Source of the DNA: Alistipes sp.
GTDB taxonomy: Bacteria; Bacteroidota; Bacteroidia; Bacteroidales; Rikenellaceae
Reading direction: 5' to 3'
DNA length: 64,000 bases
NCBI GenBank assembly: GCA_017623505.1
Contig: JAGAOZ010000021.1
Coordinates: 84,112 to 148,111, forward strand
Part shown: positions 53,630-62,553 of the stretch, piece after piece
Layout: each line of letters begins with the position of its first letter
Numbering within the stretch: the first letter of the stretch is position 1
Translations under genes and position numbers: made by a program
Notes under the pieces: generated by a model
The model's database searches: none
Told to the model about the DNA's origin: nothing
What the model saw: only the letters and a program-made list of their open reading frames with translations

Positions 53630-54544
53630 TCATAGTTTTATTGCTACACGCATCTTTGCCGAGCGAGAACGAGGATTGCGTGTAACCTCCTCCGCTGTGG
53701 GGACTATTGCCTTGCGGCTTACCACCTCAAATGGGGTGAGAGCTCGACCATAGAAGTCTTGCTCCACACGGCCCTCGAAGTTGCCGCTCTTAAAGAAGTT
53801 CTTTACCAATCTGTCCTCCAACGAGTGGTAGGAGATAACTACCAAGCGTCCTCCGGGACGTAACACCTTCAGCGACTGCTCCAAAGCCATCTTCAAAGCC
53901 TCCATCTCGCCATTGACCTCGATACGCAGAGCTTGGAAGAGTTTGGTCAGGAACTTCGATTCATCCTTGCGAGGGGTGCAGGGCTTGACAGCCTCGACTA
54001 ACTCGCGGGTGGTCCGAATGGGTTGCTGCTCACGCGCGCGTACGATACAAGAGGCAATCTTCCATGTAGTCTCCAGCTCGCCATACTCCTTCAGCACTCG
54101 GGCCAGAGAGTCTGCGTCGTAGAGATTGACAATGTCTGCTGCCGTACGTCCGCCACGCTGATTCATGCGCATATCGAGTGGAGCCTCTCCACGGAACGAG
54201 AATCCGCGCTCCACAGCGTCAAAATGGTGTGACGAGACACCCAAATCGGCCAAGATGCCATCCACCTGCTCTACACCACGCAAACGCAACGCTCCACGCA
54301 AGAAACGGAAGTTGCTCTCGACGTAATGAAAACGTTTATCGTCGGGGGCATTGGCAAGCGTGTCGCGGTCTTGGTCGAACGAATAGAGTGAACCATCAGA
54401 ACCCAAACGCTCAAGTATAGCTCGCGAGTGACCACCGCCTCCGAAGGTCAAATCGCAGTATGTTCCTGCGGGCTCGATAGCCAAGGCTTCAAGAGCCTCG
54501 TCAAGCAGTACAGGGGTGTGATATGTCGTAGAAACAGTAGGCAT
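53630..54544 (-). CDS. rsmH: 16S rRNA (cytosine-N4) methyltransferase
   Basis: This 304-residue enzyme methylates C1402 of 16S rRNA. The start YHTPVLLDEALEAL, the SAM motif YCDLTFGGGGHSRAIL, DGILADLGVSSHHFD and the end RNPRSRSAKMRVA are all present. It begins the division cluster here; no mraZ lies upstream, since the next gene is on the other strand. ATG at 54544 is preferred to 54556. Confidence 0.96.
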   Translation of the reverse strand: MPTVSTTYHTPVLLDEALEALAIEPAGTYCDLTFGGGGHSRAILERLGSDGSLYSFDQDRDTLANAPDDKRFHYVESNFRFLRGALRLRGVEQVDGILADLGVSSHHFDAVERGFSFRGEAPLDMRMNQRGGRTAADIVNLYDADSLARVLKEYGELETTWKIASCIVRAREQQPIRTTRELVEAVKPCTPRKDESKFLTKLFQALRIEVNGEMEALKMALEQSLKVLRPGGRLVVISYHSLEDRLVKNFFKSGNFEGRVEQDFYGRALTPFEVVSRKAIVPTAEEVTRNPRSRSAKMRVAIKL

Positions 54545-54682
54545 TTTTGTAGTCAAAAAGTGTATTTGGGTGTAAAGTTACATTTTTTAGTAGAATTGTT
54601 GCCTATTTTTTGCAATATATTTTTCGTTTATGTAATAAATACCCTCCTGCGAGGGCTTTGATTTTTGGTCAAAAAGTACACA

Positions 54683-55576
54683 ATGAAACCCTTGATAGCC
54701 CCCATTTCACCCTCCCGATTAGCCGCCGAAATAGCCTGCCTGAGGCCTTTGACCAAGCACGTTCGTTCGGGTCTTGAACTATACTGTTTCAGAGCTGCCC
54801 AGGCCCCTGCGTTGATGCGCGAGGTGGGACGTCTGCGGGAGGAGGCTTTTCGTCGGGCGGGAGGTGGTACGGGCGAGGCTTTGGATGTGGATAGGGACGA
54901 TGTTGCACGGAGCGGCTATCGCCAACTTATAGCGTGGGATGCTGTGCGGAAAAGAGTTGTTGGAGGGTATCGTTATATCGTTGGTAATGAGTGTGATGTC
55001 GGGAGTCTGTCGTCGGCACATTACTTCGATTTTGCGCCTCGTTTCTGCCGAGAGTTTTTGCCCTATGCCGTAGAGCTGGGGCGCTCGTTTGTTGCCCGCG
55101 AGAGAGCCGAGGCTGCGAGTTCCTGTTCGCTCTTTGCTATGGATGCCCTCTGGCAGGGTTTGGGTAGAATAGTGAGCCAAGCCGGTGGGGTGAAATATCT
55201 CTTTGGAAAGGTCACCGTATATCCCGATTTTGGCAGAGAAGCGACAGCTCTGTTGCACGCTTTTCTGAGGAGTTATTTTTCGCCGAAAGAGCCACATTTG
55301 ATAAGGGCAAAAAATAGTGTGGCGATAGTGCAACTCCACCCCTCGCCATTTTGCGGAGAGGATTTTGCCGGCGATTATCGGCTGTTGGTTGCGCTGTTGC
55401 GGGCTCAGCGACGTCGTATTCCTCCGATGATTAATGCTTATATGAAGCTCTCGCCTGCGTTGGAGGTCTTCGATACGGCATTGAATACCGATTTTGGAGG
55501 TGTGAGCGAGACGGCAATTTTGTTACGTGTGAAAACTATTATTCGCCAAAAACGTGAGCGATATATAAAAACATAA
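54683..55576 (+). CDS. GlsB/OlsB-like N-acyltransferase (aminolipid biosynthesis)
   Basis: This 297-residue GNAT-type protein resembles the family of OlsB and Bacteroides GlsB. Supporting segments are LREEAFRRAGGGTGEALDVD near residue 60, QLIAWDAVRKRVVGGYRYIVG near 90 and the ELGRSFVARE block near 140 with its conserved Arg. GlsB attaches a 3-hydroxy fatty acid to glycine, the first step of glycine-lipid and flavolipin synthesis. The usual O-acyltransferase partner (GlsA) is not next to it. It diverges from rsmH and lies 85 bp before guaB. Confidence 0.75.
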   Translation: MKPLIAPISPSRLAAEIACLRPLTKHVRSGLELYCFRAAQAPALMREVGRLREEAFRRAGGGTGEALDVDRDDVARSGYRQLIAWDAVRKRVVGGYRYIVGNECDVGSLSSAHYFDFAPRFCREFLPYAVELGRSFVARERAEAASSCSLFAMDALWQGLGRIVSQAGGVKYLFGKVTVYPDFGREATALLHAFLRSYFSPKEPHLIRAKNSVAIVQLHPSPFCGEDFAGDYRLLVALLRAQRRRIPPMINAYMKLSPALEVFDTALNTDFGGVSETAILLRVKTIIRQKRERYIKT

Positions 55577-55605
55577 AAAAAAGTTCTCGAAAATGGCTTT
55601 CAAAG

Positions 55606-55637
55606 TTTGTGTATGTCTATTTTTATCGCTAACTTTG
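55606..55637 (+). promoter_or_regulatory. Promoter of guaB
   Basis: TTTG at 55606-55609 and TAACTTTG at 55630-55637, 20 bp apart. They fall inside the longest open frame, so the real start is downstream at 55662. Confidence 0.8.
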
Positions 55638-55661
55638 TGGGCAACAAAAACCCTAATGCGT

Positions 55662-57134
55662 ATGTCTTTTATCGATGAGAGGGTAGAGTCGACAGGTTTG
55701 ACGTTCGACGATGTGTTGCTCATACCCGCCTATTCAGAAGTGCATCCTCGCACAGTCTCTACTGAGACACGTTTTTCACGCAATATCAAGCTCAACATCC
55801 CGATTGTGTCGGCAGCAATGGATACCGTTACCGAGGCACCATTGGCTATTGCTTTGGCCCGTGAGGGAGGTATTGGTGTGATTCATAAAAATATGACGAT
55901 TGCCGAGCAGGCTGCCCACGTACGCCGTGTGAAGCGTGCCGAGAACGGTATGATTTACGACCCGATAACCATCGGTAAGGATCAGACCGTGGGTGATGCG
56001 TTGCAACTCATGCACGATAATAAGATTGGCGGTATTCCTGTCATTGATAGCAGCCAGATGCTTATCGGTATCGTCACTAATCGTGATTTGCGTTTCCAGC
56101 GCGATATGAGTCGTCGCATCGAGGAGGTTATGACCAAGGAGAATATCATCACTACCCACTCGACAGAGTTGGAGAAGGCGATGGATATTCTTCAGAGTAA
56201 CAAAATCGAGAAGCTGCCGGTGGTAGATGACCATGGTCGTCTGATAGGATTGATTACCTATAAAGATATTACTAAACTCAAGGACCACCCAAACGCTTGT
56301 AAGGACTCAAAGGGTCGTCTGCGTGTAGCAGCTGGTATCGGTATCACGGCCGATGCTATCACACGTGTTGAGGCTATTATTGCCGAGAGTGTCGATGCTG
56401 TGGTGTTGGATTCGGCACACGGACATACGAAGAATGTTATTGATACCCTGAAGCGCATCAAGAGCACCTTCCCTGAGTTGGATGTTGTGGTAGGTAATGT
56501 CGCCACAGCCGAGGCGGCAAAGGCTTTGGTGGCTGCCGGTGCTGACGGCGTGAAGGTTGGTATAGGTCCGGGCTCGATATGTACTACACGAATCATTGCC
56601 GGAGTGGGCGTGCCTCAGCTCTCGGCTATATATAATGCTGCCAATGCTATTAAGGGTAGCGGTATTCCTGTTATTGCTGACGGCGGATTGCGTTATTCGG
56701 GTGACTGCGTGAAGGCGTTGGCTGCGGGTGGCGACTGCGTGATGGTCGGCTCGATGTTTGCAGGTACTGAGGAGTCTCCGGGTGAGACTATTATATATAA
56801 TGGTCGTAAGTTTAAGACCTATCGCGGTATGGGCTCGATAGATGCTATGAAGGCGGGCTCGAAGGACCGTTACTTCCAAGGCGAGGAGAAGGAGGAGAAC
56901 AAACTCGTGCCGGAGGGTATCGTTGGTCGCGTACCGTTCAAGGGTTCACTCAGCGAAACGGTCTATCAGCTTGTCGGTGGTATTAAGGCAGGTATGGGTT
57001 ACTGCGGTGCAGCAAACATCCCAGCATTACAGAAGGCTAAGTTTGTGAGAATCACGTCGAACGGAGTGGTCGAGAATCATCCACACGACATCACGATAAC
57101 CCGCGAAACACCAAACTATACACGTGGAGAATAA
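55662..57134 (+). CDS. guaB: Inosine-5'-monophosphate dehydrogenase
   Basis: This 490-residue enzyme oxidises IMP to XMP, the committed step to GMP. The catalytic barrel is split by a CBS pair (residues about 95-215, [20 protein letters not shown] and [20 protein letters not shown]). The active-site Cys is in [13 protein letters not shown] near 305, and the flap [10 protein letters not shown] near 410 is present. guaA follows after 73 bp with a hairpin between. Confidence 0.97.
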   Translation: MSFIDERVESTGLTFDDVLLIPAYSEVHPRTVSTETRFSRNIKLNIPIVSAAMDTVTEAPLAIALAREGGIGVIHKNMTIAEQAAHVRRVKRAENGMIYDPITIGKDQTVGDALQLMHDNKIGGIPVIDSSQMLIGIVTNRDLRFQRDMSRRIEEVMTKENIITTHSTELEKAMDILQSNKIEKLPVVDDHGRLIGLITYKDITKLKDHPNACKDSKGRLRVAAGIGITADAITRVEAIIAESVDAVVLDSAHGHTKNVIDTLKRIKSTFPELDVVVGNVATAEAAKALVAAGADGVKVGIGPGSICTTRIIAGVGVPQLSAIYNAANAIKGSGIPVIADGGLRYSGDCVKALAAGGDCVMVGSMFAGTEESPGETIIYNGRKFKTYRGMGSIDAMKAGSKDRYFQGEEKEENKLVPEGIVGRVPFKGSLSETVYQLVGGIKAGMGYCGAANIPALQKAKFVRITSNGVVENHPHDITITRETPNYTRGE

Positions 57135-57137
57135 GAC

Positions 57138-57175
57138 TACGGCTCGTCTACGCCCTATGGCTGACGAGCCGATTT
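57138..57175 (+). terminator. Hairpin between guaB and guaA
   Basis: ACGGCTCGTC pairs with GACGAGCCG around a 12-nt loop, followed by ATTTTG. It is either a weak terminator or an attenuator that tunes guaA. Confidence 0.6.
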
Positions 57176-57207
57176 TGTAAAATCAAAATTCAAAATTTAA
57201 GAATAAT

Positions 57208-58503
57208 ATGATAGTAATTTTAGATTTGGGCTCTCATCACAATACGGTGGTGGCTCGTGCAGTCAGAGAGTTGGGCGTATATAGCGAGATATATCCCCAC
57301 GATATTACCAAGGCGGAGTTATTGGCTCTGCCAAAGGTTGAGGGTATAATCATTAATGGAGGCGAGAACAACATCATCGACGGCGTGGAGATAGATGTGT
57401 TGCCTGAGATTTATGAGGTAGGAGTGCCTGTGATGGCAGCGGGTCACCCAAAGGCGAAGTGCGCAAAGAGTATCGAGGCTTTCACAGATGATGACGTAGC
57501 AATCAAGGCGGCTGTTGAGGGCTTCGTTTTGGAGGAGTGCAAGGCGGCAAAGGAGTGGAATATGAAAAACTTTGTTGCAGAGCAGATTGAGTTGGTGCGC
57601 AAGCAGGTGGGCGATGGCAAGGTGCTGTTGGCTCTCTCGGGCGGTGTCGATTCATCTGTTGTGGCTGCGCTGTTGCTTAAGGCGATAGGCGAGCGTTTGG
57701 TATGTGTACACGTAAACCACGGCTTGATGCGTAAGGGCGAGTCGGAGAATGTTATTGAGGTATTCCGTAACCAGCTCAATGCCAACCTTGTCTATGTTGA
57801 TGCTACGGAGCGTTTCCTAACGAAGTTGGAGGGTGTTGAGGACCCTGAGGCAAAGCGTAAGATTATCGGCAGCGAGTTTATCCGTGTTTTCGAGGAGGAG
57901 GCGCGTAAGGCTGACGGCATAGATTTTTTGGCGCAGGGTACAATCTATCCTGATATTGTCGAGAGCGGTACTAAGACGGCTAAGATGGTTAAGTCGCACC
58001 ACAACGTAGGCGGTCTGCCTGAGGATTTGCAGTTTGAGTTGGTGGAGCCACTTAAGCAGCTCTTCAAGGATGAGGTGCGTGAGTGCGGTTTGGAGCTCGG
58101 CTTGCCATACGATATGGTCTATCGTCAGCCATTCCCAGGTCCGGGTCTTGGTGTGCGTTGCTTGGGTGCTATCGAGCGCGAGCGACTGGAGGCAGTACGT
58201 GAGTCGGATGCTATCTTGCGTGAGGAGTTTAAGGCGGCAGGCTTGGATAAGAGCGTATGGCAGTATTTTACCGTTGTGCCTGATTTTAAGTCTGTTGGCG
58301 TAAGAGATAATGCTCGTTCGTTCGAGTGGCCTGTAATTATCCGTGCGGTGAATACCGTCGATGCTATGACGGCAACCATCGAGCATATAGATTGGGCTAT
58401 CTTGGATAAGATTACCCGCCGCATATTGGCTGAGGTGAAGGGTGTAAACCGAGTTTGCTATGACCTCTCGCCAAAACCAAATGCAACTATCGAGTGGGAG
58501 TAG
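57208..58503 (+). CDS. guaA: GMP synthase with shortened, apparently inactive glutaminase domain
   Basis: This 431-residue protein has a complete synthetase part: P-loop ALSGGVDSSVVAALLL at about 142-157, then EFIRVFEEEA, LAQGTIYPDIVES, KSHHNVGGLPE and the C-terminal dimerisation domain ending KPNATIEWE. The N-terminal amidotransferase part is only about 110 residues, against roughly 200 in canonical GuaA. It keeps ILDLGSHHNTVVARAVRELG and GIIINGGENN. Where the nucleophile motif GxCxGxQ is expected it reads VPVMAAGHPKAKC, and the HxE segment is absent. The enzyme is predicted to use ammonia directly or from a separate glutaminase subunit. Confidence 0.9.
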   Translation: MIVILDLGSHHNTVVARAVRELGVYSEIYPHDITKAELLALPKVEGIIINGGENNIIDGVEIDVLPEIYEVGVPVMAAGHPKAKCAKSIEAFTDDDVAIKAAVEGFVLEECKAAKEWNMKNFVAEQIELVRKQVGDGKVLLALSGGVDSSVVAALLLKAIGERLVCVHVNHGLMRKGESENVIEVFRNQLNANLVYVDATERFLTKLEGVEDPEAKRKIIGSEFIRVFEEEARKADGIDFLAQGTIYPDIVESGTKTAKMVKSHHNVGGLPEDLQFELVEPLKQLFKDEVRECGLELGLPYDMVYRQPFPGPGLGVRCLGAIERERLEAVRESDAILREEFKAAGLDKSVWQYFTVVPDFKSVGVRDNARSFEWPVIIRAVNTVDAMTATIEHIDWAILDKITRRILAEVKGVNRVCYDLSPKPNATIEWE

Positions 58504-58526
58504 GGTACGTTTATAATAAATATATG

Positions 58527-58568
58527 TAAGGAGGTTGTCTTAGGAGAGTGTAAGACAGCCTCCTTTTT
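58527..58568 (+). terminator. Terminator after guaA
   Basis: AAGGAGGTTGTCTTA pairs with TAAGACAGCCTCCTT (one G-T pair), followed by T7. Confidence 0.88.
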
Positions 58569-58598
58569 TGTATTATGCAGCTATTGTGCGACTTTGAT

Positions 58599-58629
58599 TT
58601 TGATACTTGAGCGAAAGATTGTATTTTTG
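58599..58629 (+). promoter_or_regulatory. Promoter of the FAD-dependent oxidoreductase gene
   Basis: TTTG at 58599-58602 and TATTTTTG at 58622-58629 with a 19-bp spacer; the ATG at 58648 lies 18 bp further. Confidence 0.75.
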
Positions 58630-58647
58630 TGAAAAAGATTGCGTACG

Positions 58648-60201
58648 ATGTCTAAGACCATTACACTTACCCTTTCGCCTAAGCAGGCTGCCGATGTGAG
58701 TTACTACACATCCGAGGCGGCACGTTGTGTTGGTGTCAGGGAGGATAATATCGCTTTGGTACGGGTTGTGAAGCGTTCGATAGATGCTCGCCGCTCACCC
58801 GTTAAGGTCAATCTCTCGTTGGAGCTGTTTATAGACAATGAGCCGCAGCCGGAGCCTATACATTTCGACTATGGCGATGTGAGCCACGCGACACAGGTGG
58901 TTGTGGTGGGTAGTGGTCCTGCTGGTCTGTTTGCTGCGTTGCGTCTTATAGAGTTGGGTTATAAGCCTATCATATTGGAGCGAGGTCGAGAGGTGCTGCC
59001 ACGTAAGCAGGATATAGCGCAGATAAATCGCAATAACGCCATTAATCCCGATTCGAACTACGCCTTTGGTGCCGGCGGTGCGGGTACATTCTCCGACGGT
59101 AAGCTCTTTACACGCAGCAAGAAACGTGGCGACTATAACAAAGCATTGCAGACACTTGTCTTTCATGGTGCTTCACCTGAAATACTCTATGAGGCGCATC
59201 CGCATATCGGTACGGACCGTCTGCCCCGCATCATAACAAACATCTGTGAGCAGATAGTGCGTGCCGGAGGTGAGATTCATTTCGAGAGCCGTGTTACGGG
59301 CTTTGAAATCAAGCAAGGCAGGATTCGCGGTGTTCGTGTGGGCGATACTCTTGTGGAGGGTGCGGCTGTGGTGTTGGCTACGGGCCATTCGGCAAAAGAT
59401 ATATACTATACGCTGCATCGTGACGGCGTGCGTCTTGAGGCCAAGGCTTTTGCTATGGGTGTGCGTATCGAGCATCCGCAGCGTCTGATTGACTCGATTC
59501 AGTATCACGCACCACATCGTGGCGACTATCTCCCTGCGGCAAGCTATTCGCTTGTGAATCAGGTGCAAGGACGCGGTGTCTACTCGTTCTGTATGTGTCC
59601 GGGAGGTTTTATCGTTCCGGCGATGACCTCGGCAAGTGAGTCGGTGGTAAATGGTATGTCGCCCAGCCAACGCTCTTCTCATTGGGCGAATTCGGGCCTG
59701 GTGACAGAGATTCGTGTGGAGGATTTTGCGCATCTGGAGGCGGAGTATGGTCCGCTGGCGGGACTAAAGTATCAGCAGCAGCTCGAGCAGTTGGCGCGCG
59801 AGAATGGTGGCGAGGGACAGATAGCGCCGGCACAGCGTATTGGCGATTTTGTGCGTGGTAAGAGTTCCACCTCACTACCCCCTACCTCCTATTTGCCCGG
59901 ATTGGTATGCTCACGTTTGGATGAGTGGATGCCTCGGTTGATTAGTGATGCACTGAGGGAGGGTATAGCGACCTTTGACAGACGTATGCGAGGATATATG
60001 ACCAATGAGGGTATTGTCGTGGGTGTGGAGTCGCGTACCTCGACACCTGTACGTATCCCGCGTGATAAGGATACGCTGCAACATCCTCAGGTCGAGGGAC
60101 TCTATCCGACGGGCGAGGGTGCAGGTTATGCCGGAGGTATCATCTCGGCGGCACTCGATGGCGAGCGTATTGCCGATGCGATAGCGCAGCGTAAGCCGTG
60201 A
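58648..60201 (+). CDS. FAD/NAD(P)-dependent oxidoreductase (COG2509-like)
   Basis: This 517-residue protein begins with about 90 residues of a small alpha/beta domain (ITLTLSPKQAADVSYYTSEA). It continues with the FAD motif VVVVGSGPAGLFAALRLIEL near 88, the second dinucleotide-binding segment GAAVVLATGHSAKDIYY near 245, and an end with YPTGEGAGYAGGIISAALDG, which contacts FAD. It belongs to a widespread but uncharacterised family of predicted FAD-dependent dehydrogenases. It is cytoplasmic and monocistronic, with its own promoter and a terminator shared with the opposing RNA gene. Confidence 0.85.
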   Translation: MSKTITLTLSPKQAADVSYYTSEAARCVGVREDNIALVRVVKRSIDARRSPVKVNLSLELFIDNEPQPEPIHFDYGDVSHATQVVVVGSGPAGLFAALRLIELGYKPIILERGREVLPRKQDIAQINRNNAINPDSNYAFGAGGAGTFSDGKLFTRSKKRGDYNKALQTLVFHGASPEILYEAHPHIGTDRLPRIITNICEQIVRAGGEIHFESRVTGFEIKQGRIRGVRVGDTLVEGAAVVLATGHSAKDIYYTLHRDGVRLEAKAFAMGVRIEHPQRLIDSIQYHAPHRGDYLPAASYSLVNQVQGRGVYSFCMCPGGFIVPAMTSASESVVNGMSPSQRSSHWANSGLVTEIRVEDFAHLEAEYGPLAGLKYQQQLEQLARENGGEGQIAPAQRIGDFVRGKSSTSLPPTSYLPGLVCSRLDEWMPRLISDALREGIATFDRRMRGYMTNEGIVVGVESRTSTPVRIPRDKDTLQHPQVEGLYPTGEGAGYAGGIISAALDGERIADAIAQRKP

Positions 60202-60221
60202 TGCGATATGTGAGAAGTCAT

Positions 60222-60441
60222 GGAGCAAAAAAATAGCCCCCAAAGTACTACTTTGAGGGCTATTTTGTCTTCGGCTTGCGCCTCTGACAAAAATCTGAGG
60301 TTTCTCGGAGGTATTCGACACAAGGCGAGCACCGCCCCCTGTCTTAGTAATCCAACCTGCTTTTTAGCTCTCTTTCGGATTACAACCTTCCGATTTCCTC
60401 TACCAACCTAAAACTACTAACCTAAATGAACCTTAAAACTT
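60222..60441 (-). ncRNA. Structured non-coding RNA, about 215 nt, possibly 6S-like
   Basis: A consensus promoter (60477-60447, minus) and a strong terminator (60266-60230) define a transcript with no convincing reading frame. It folds into a long-range stem made of GAGG, TCGGA and GGT on the 5' side with ACC, TCCGA and CCTC on the 3' side. Inside that stem are GTAATCC/GGATTAC and the hairpin GGCG-gtgct-CGCC; a CCTCAGA/TCAGAGG hairpin precedes the terminator. The segments GTGCTCG and TCCGAGAAACCT recall the 3' half of 6S RNA, but I cannot confirm the family. Other unannotated Bacteroidales RNAs are equally possible. Confidence 0.65.
60230..60266. terminator. Terminator between the oxidoreductase gene and the RNA
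   Basis: AAAATAGCCC and CAAAGTA pair with TACTTTG and GGGCTATTTT; A and T runs lie on both sides, so it can work in both directions. Confidence 0.88.
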
Positions 60442-60446
60442 CGTTG

Positions 60447-60477
60447 CAAAGATAAGGGTAAAAATCTATCTGTGCAA
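60447..60477 (-). promoter_or_regulatory. Promoter of the structured RNA
   Basis: On the minus strand TTG (60477-60475) and TATCTTTG (60454-60447) are 20 bp apart. An A/T-rich stretch upstream (60480-60535) could aid transcription. Confidence 0.75.
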
Positions 60478-60571
60478 GAGTTTTTCAAAAAAATTACTAT
60501 CTTTTTAATAAAATTTAATATTTACTTAACATTGGAGCCCTCAAAAGCCGATTTTTGATTGGTGTGCATAC

Positions 60572-60606
60572 AAAAAAAGAGCTGCCTTTTTAGTGGCAAC
60601 TCTATA
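60572..60606 (-). terminator. Terminator of the small lipoprotein gene
   Basis: On the minus strand AGAGTTGCC pairs with GGCAGCTCT (one G-T pair), followed by T7. Confidence 0.85.
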
Positions 60607-60625
60607 ATTGTTGATTACAAATCAA

Positions 60626-60880
60626 TTAGAGTGACATCTCAAGACCCTTGCTGAAGCATACCTCCAAGTAAGCCTTTGTGAACTCTTCTTTATCCGCATC
60701 AGAGAGACCATCAGCGTACTCCGCAATCTCCTTCTCAAGTTCCTCAACCTTCTCCATATCCTCAGCCTCGAGAGCCTCTAACATATCCTCAGCGTAAGCC
60801 TTACCCTTATCAGCTGGAGAACCACAAGAAATCATAAGCGCTGCTGCTGCAACTGCTACGAACATAAAAATCTTTTTCAT
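60626..60880 (-). CDS. Small acidic lipoprotein of unknown function
   Basis: This 84-residue protein starts MKKIFMFVAVAAAALMISC, with Cys19 as the predicted lipidated residue. The mature part is very acidic and helical, with the repeated pattern LEALEAEDMEKVEELEKEIA. I do not recognise a family. Its own terminator and position downstream of nothing else suggest a single-gene unit. Codon use is like that of highly expressed neighbours, so it may be abundant. Confidence 0.78.
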   Translation of the reverse strand: MKKIFMFVAVAAAALMISCGSPADKGKAYAEDMLEALEAEDMEKVEELEKEIAEYADGLSDADKEEFTKAYLEVCFSKGLEMSL

Positions 60881-61003
60881 AGTTAAATAGGTTTAGTGTT
60901 AATACATTGTTTCACCCTCAGCAGCTCGATGATAGGTTGCATCAGAGTTTGTTGTGATGGGTTTGTCTCTACAAACTTAGTGATTAATCTCTAAAAATGC
61001 AAA

Positions 61004-61570
61004 TTATTGGCGTATAATCTTGACTTCGCCCCTCTCGCCAAAGGCGATGATTGAGCTTGGCTTGCAGGTCGGTTTGCCCTGGAATCGAGGATTGACAACA
61101 TAGTCCACCCCGTCGATAATCTCACGGCTCACCTCGCCCAAACCCTTCAGAGGTGTCGCCTCGCCTGAGATGTTTGCCGATGTTGAGACTATCGGCTTGC
61201 CAAACTTGCGCAACAGCTGATGACAAAACTCGTGGCGGGGAACTCTGACACCCAACGTGCCCTCTTCGGGAATAAGGTTTGCAGCTACGCCGACAGCACC
61301 CTCCAAAATAAGCGTCAGCGGCTTCTCGGAAAACTCCATAACCTCGAAAGCTATGCCCGGAGCTTTATTGACATAGCGCACAATCATATCGGCATCGCGA
61401 CAAAGTACCAACATTGAATGTTTATGCTCGCTGCGCTTCAGTGCGTATATACGCTCTACAGCCTCAGCATTTGTTGCATCGCAACCAATGCCCCACACCG
61501 TATCGGTTGGGTAGAGGATTATGCCGCCATTGCGTAGCACCTCGACAGCTCTGAGTATCTCTTTTTCCAT
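61004..61570 (-). CDS. tsaC: L-threonylcarbamoyladenylate synthase
   Basis: This 188-residue YrdC/Sua5-domain protein makes threonylcarbamoyl-AMP for the t6A modification of ANN-decoding tRNAs. Family segments are GGIILYPTDTVWGIGCDATN at residues 14-33, VERIYALKRSE near 37 and TLGVRVPRHEFC near 107. It lacks the extra Sua5 C-terminal domain. It diverges from yebC; a TAATTTTG -7 element lies at 61611-61604. Confidence 0.93.
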   Translation of the reverse strand: MEKEILRAVEVLRNGGIILYPTDTVWGIGCDATNAEAVERIYALKRSEHKHSMLVLCRDADMIVRYVNKAPGIAFEVMEFSEKPLTLILEGAVGVAANLIPEEGTLGVRVPRHEFCHQLLRKFGKPIVSTSANISGEATPLKGLGEVSREIIDGVDYVVNPRFQGKPTCKPSSIIAFGERGEVKIIRQ

Positions 61571-61664
61571 AGTATAGGGATGTTCTGTAATTGTTTACGG
61601 CTGCAAAATTAGCGATTTTTTGTTTTGTTTACTGTTTGTGAGGATAAAAATTATAAGATATGGG

Positions 61665-61695
61665 TTGCTCACTAAGGATAAATTTTGTAATTTTG
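61665..61695 (+). promoter_or_regulatory. Promoter of yebC
   Basis: TTG at 61665-61667 and TAATTTTG at 61688-61695 with a 20-bp spacer. Confidence 0.78.
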
Positions 61696-61755
61696 CCTCG
61701 CCGTCGTGTATGGCTAAAAGACTGATAAACAAATAACATAAAAATATAACTCACT

Positions 61756-62481
61756 ATGGGAAGAGCGTTTGAGTATCGCAAAGCAAGAAAGATGAAGCGT
61801 TGGGGCCACATGGCTCGCGTATTCACTAAGATTGGTAAGGAGATTGAGATTGCCGTTAAGTCGGGCGGCTCGGATCCTTCATCTAATACCCGTCTGCGTA
61901 TCCTTATTCAGAATGCAAAGGCTGAGAATATGCCTAAGGAGAATATCGAGCGTGCTATTAAGCGTGCCACAGATAAGGATGCTGCCGACTATAAGGAGAT
62001 GATTTACGAGGGTTACGGACCTCACGGCGTAGCGTTCTTGGTTGAGACAGCAACCGACAACACCAACCGTACAGTAGCCAGCGTACGTATGTACTTCAAC
62101 AAGTGTGGTGGTACACTCGGTAACTCTGGTAGCGTGGCATTTATGTTCGAGCACAAGTGTATCTTCAAGTTTAAGCCAGCTGAGGGTGCCGACTTGGAGG
62201 AGATGGAGCTTGAGATGATTGACTTGGGTGTAGACGAGTTCTACGCCGAGGAGGGCGAGGTAACAGTAAGTGCCCCTTACGAGTCATTCGGTGCTATCCA
62301 GAAGTGGATTGAGGACCAGGGCTTCGAGCTTGTTTCGGGAGAGGGTGTTCGTATCCCTACCGACACTAAGGAGCTCACGGCTGAGGAGCGCGAGGCTGTG
62401 GAGAAGCTTCAGGAGAAGTTGGAGGAGGACGACGACGTGGTGAATGTTTATACTACCATGGCGGAGTCTGACGAGGAGTAA
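61756..62481 (+). CDS. yebC: YebC/PmpR-family protein
   Basis: This 241-residue cytoplasmic protein has the family opening GRAFEYRKARKMKRWGHMAR, the GGSDPSSNTRLRILIQNAK block, AENMPKENIERAIKRA and YEGYGPHGVAFLVE. Members were first called transcription regulators; recent work on the family links them to relieving ribosome stalling. The acidic ending (EEDDDVVNVYTTMAESDEE) is longer than in E. coli YebC. Confidence 0.94.
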   Translation: MGRAFEYRKARKMKRWGHMARVFTKIGKEIEIAVKSGGSDPSSNTRLRILIQNAKAENMPKENIERAIKRATDKDAADYKEMIYEGYGPHGVAFLVETATDNTNRTVASVRMYFNKCGGTLGNSGSVAFMFEHKCIFKFKPAEGADLEEMELEMIDLGVDEFYAEEGEVTVSAPYESFGAIQKWIEDQGFELVSGEGVRIPTDTKELTAEEREAVEKLQEKLEEDDDVVNVYTTMAESDEE

Positions 62482-62500
62482 GTTCAGCACGTCAAAAAAT

Positions 62501-62531
62501 AAAATAGGGTACCGAGCAGGTACCCTATTTT
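62501..62531. terminator. Bidirectional terminator between yebC and purC
   Basis: AAAATAGGGTACC and GGTACCCTATTTT pair perfectly around GAGCA. Confidence 0.9.
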
Positions 62532-62553
62532 TGTTTAACTATGTATCGGTATT

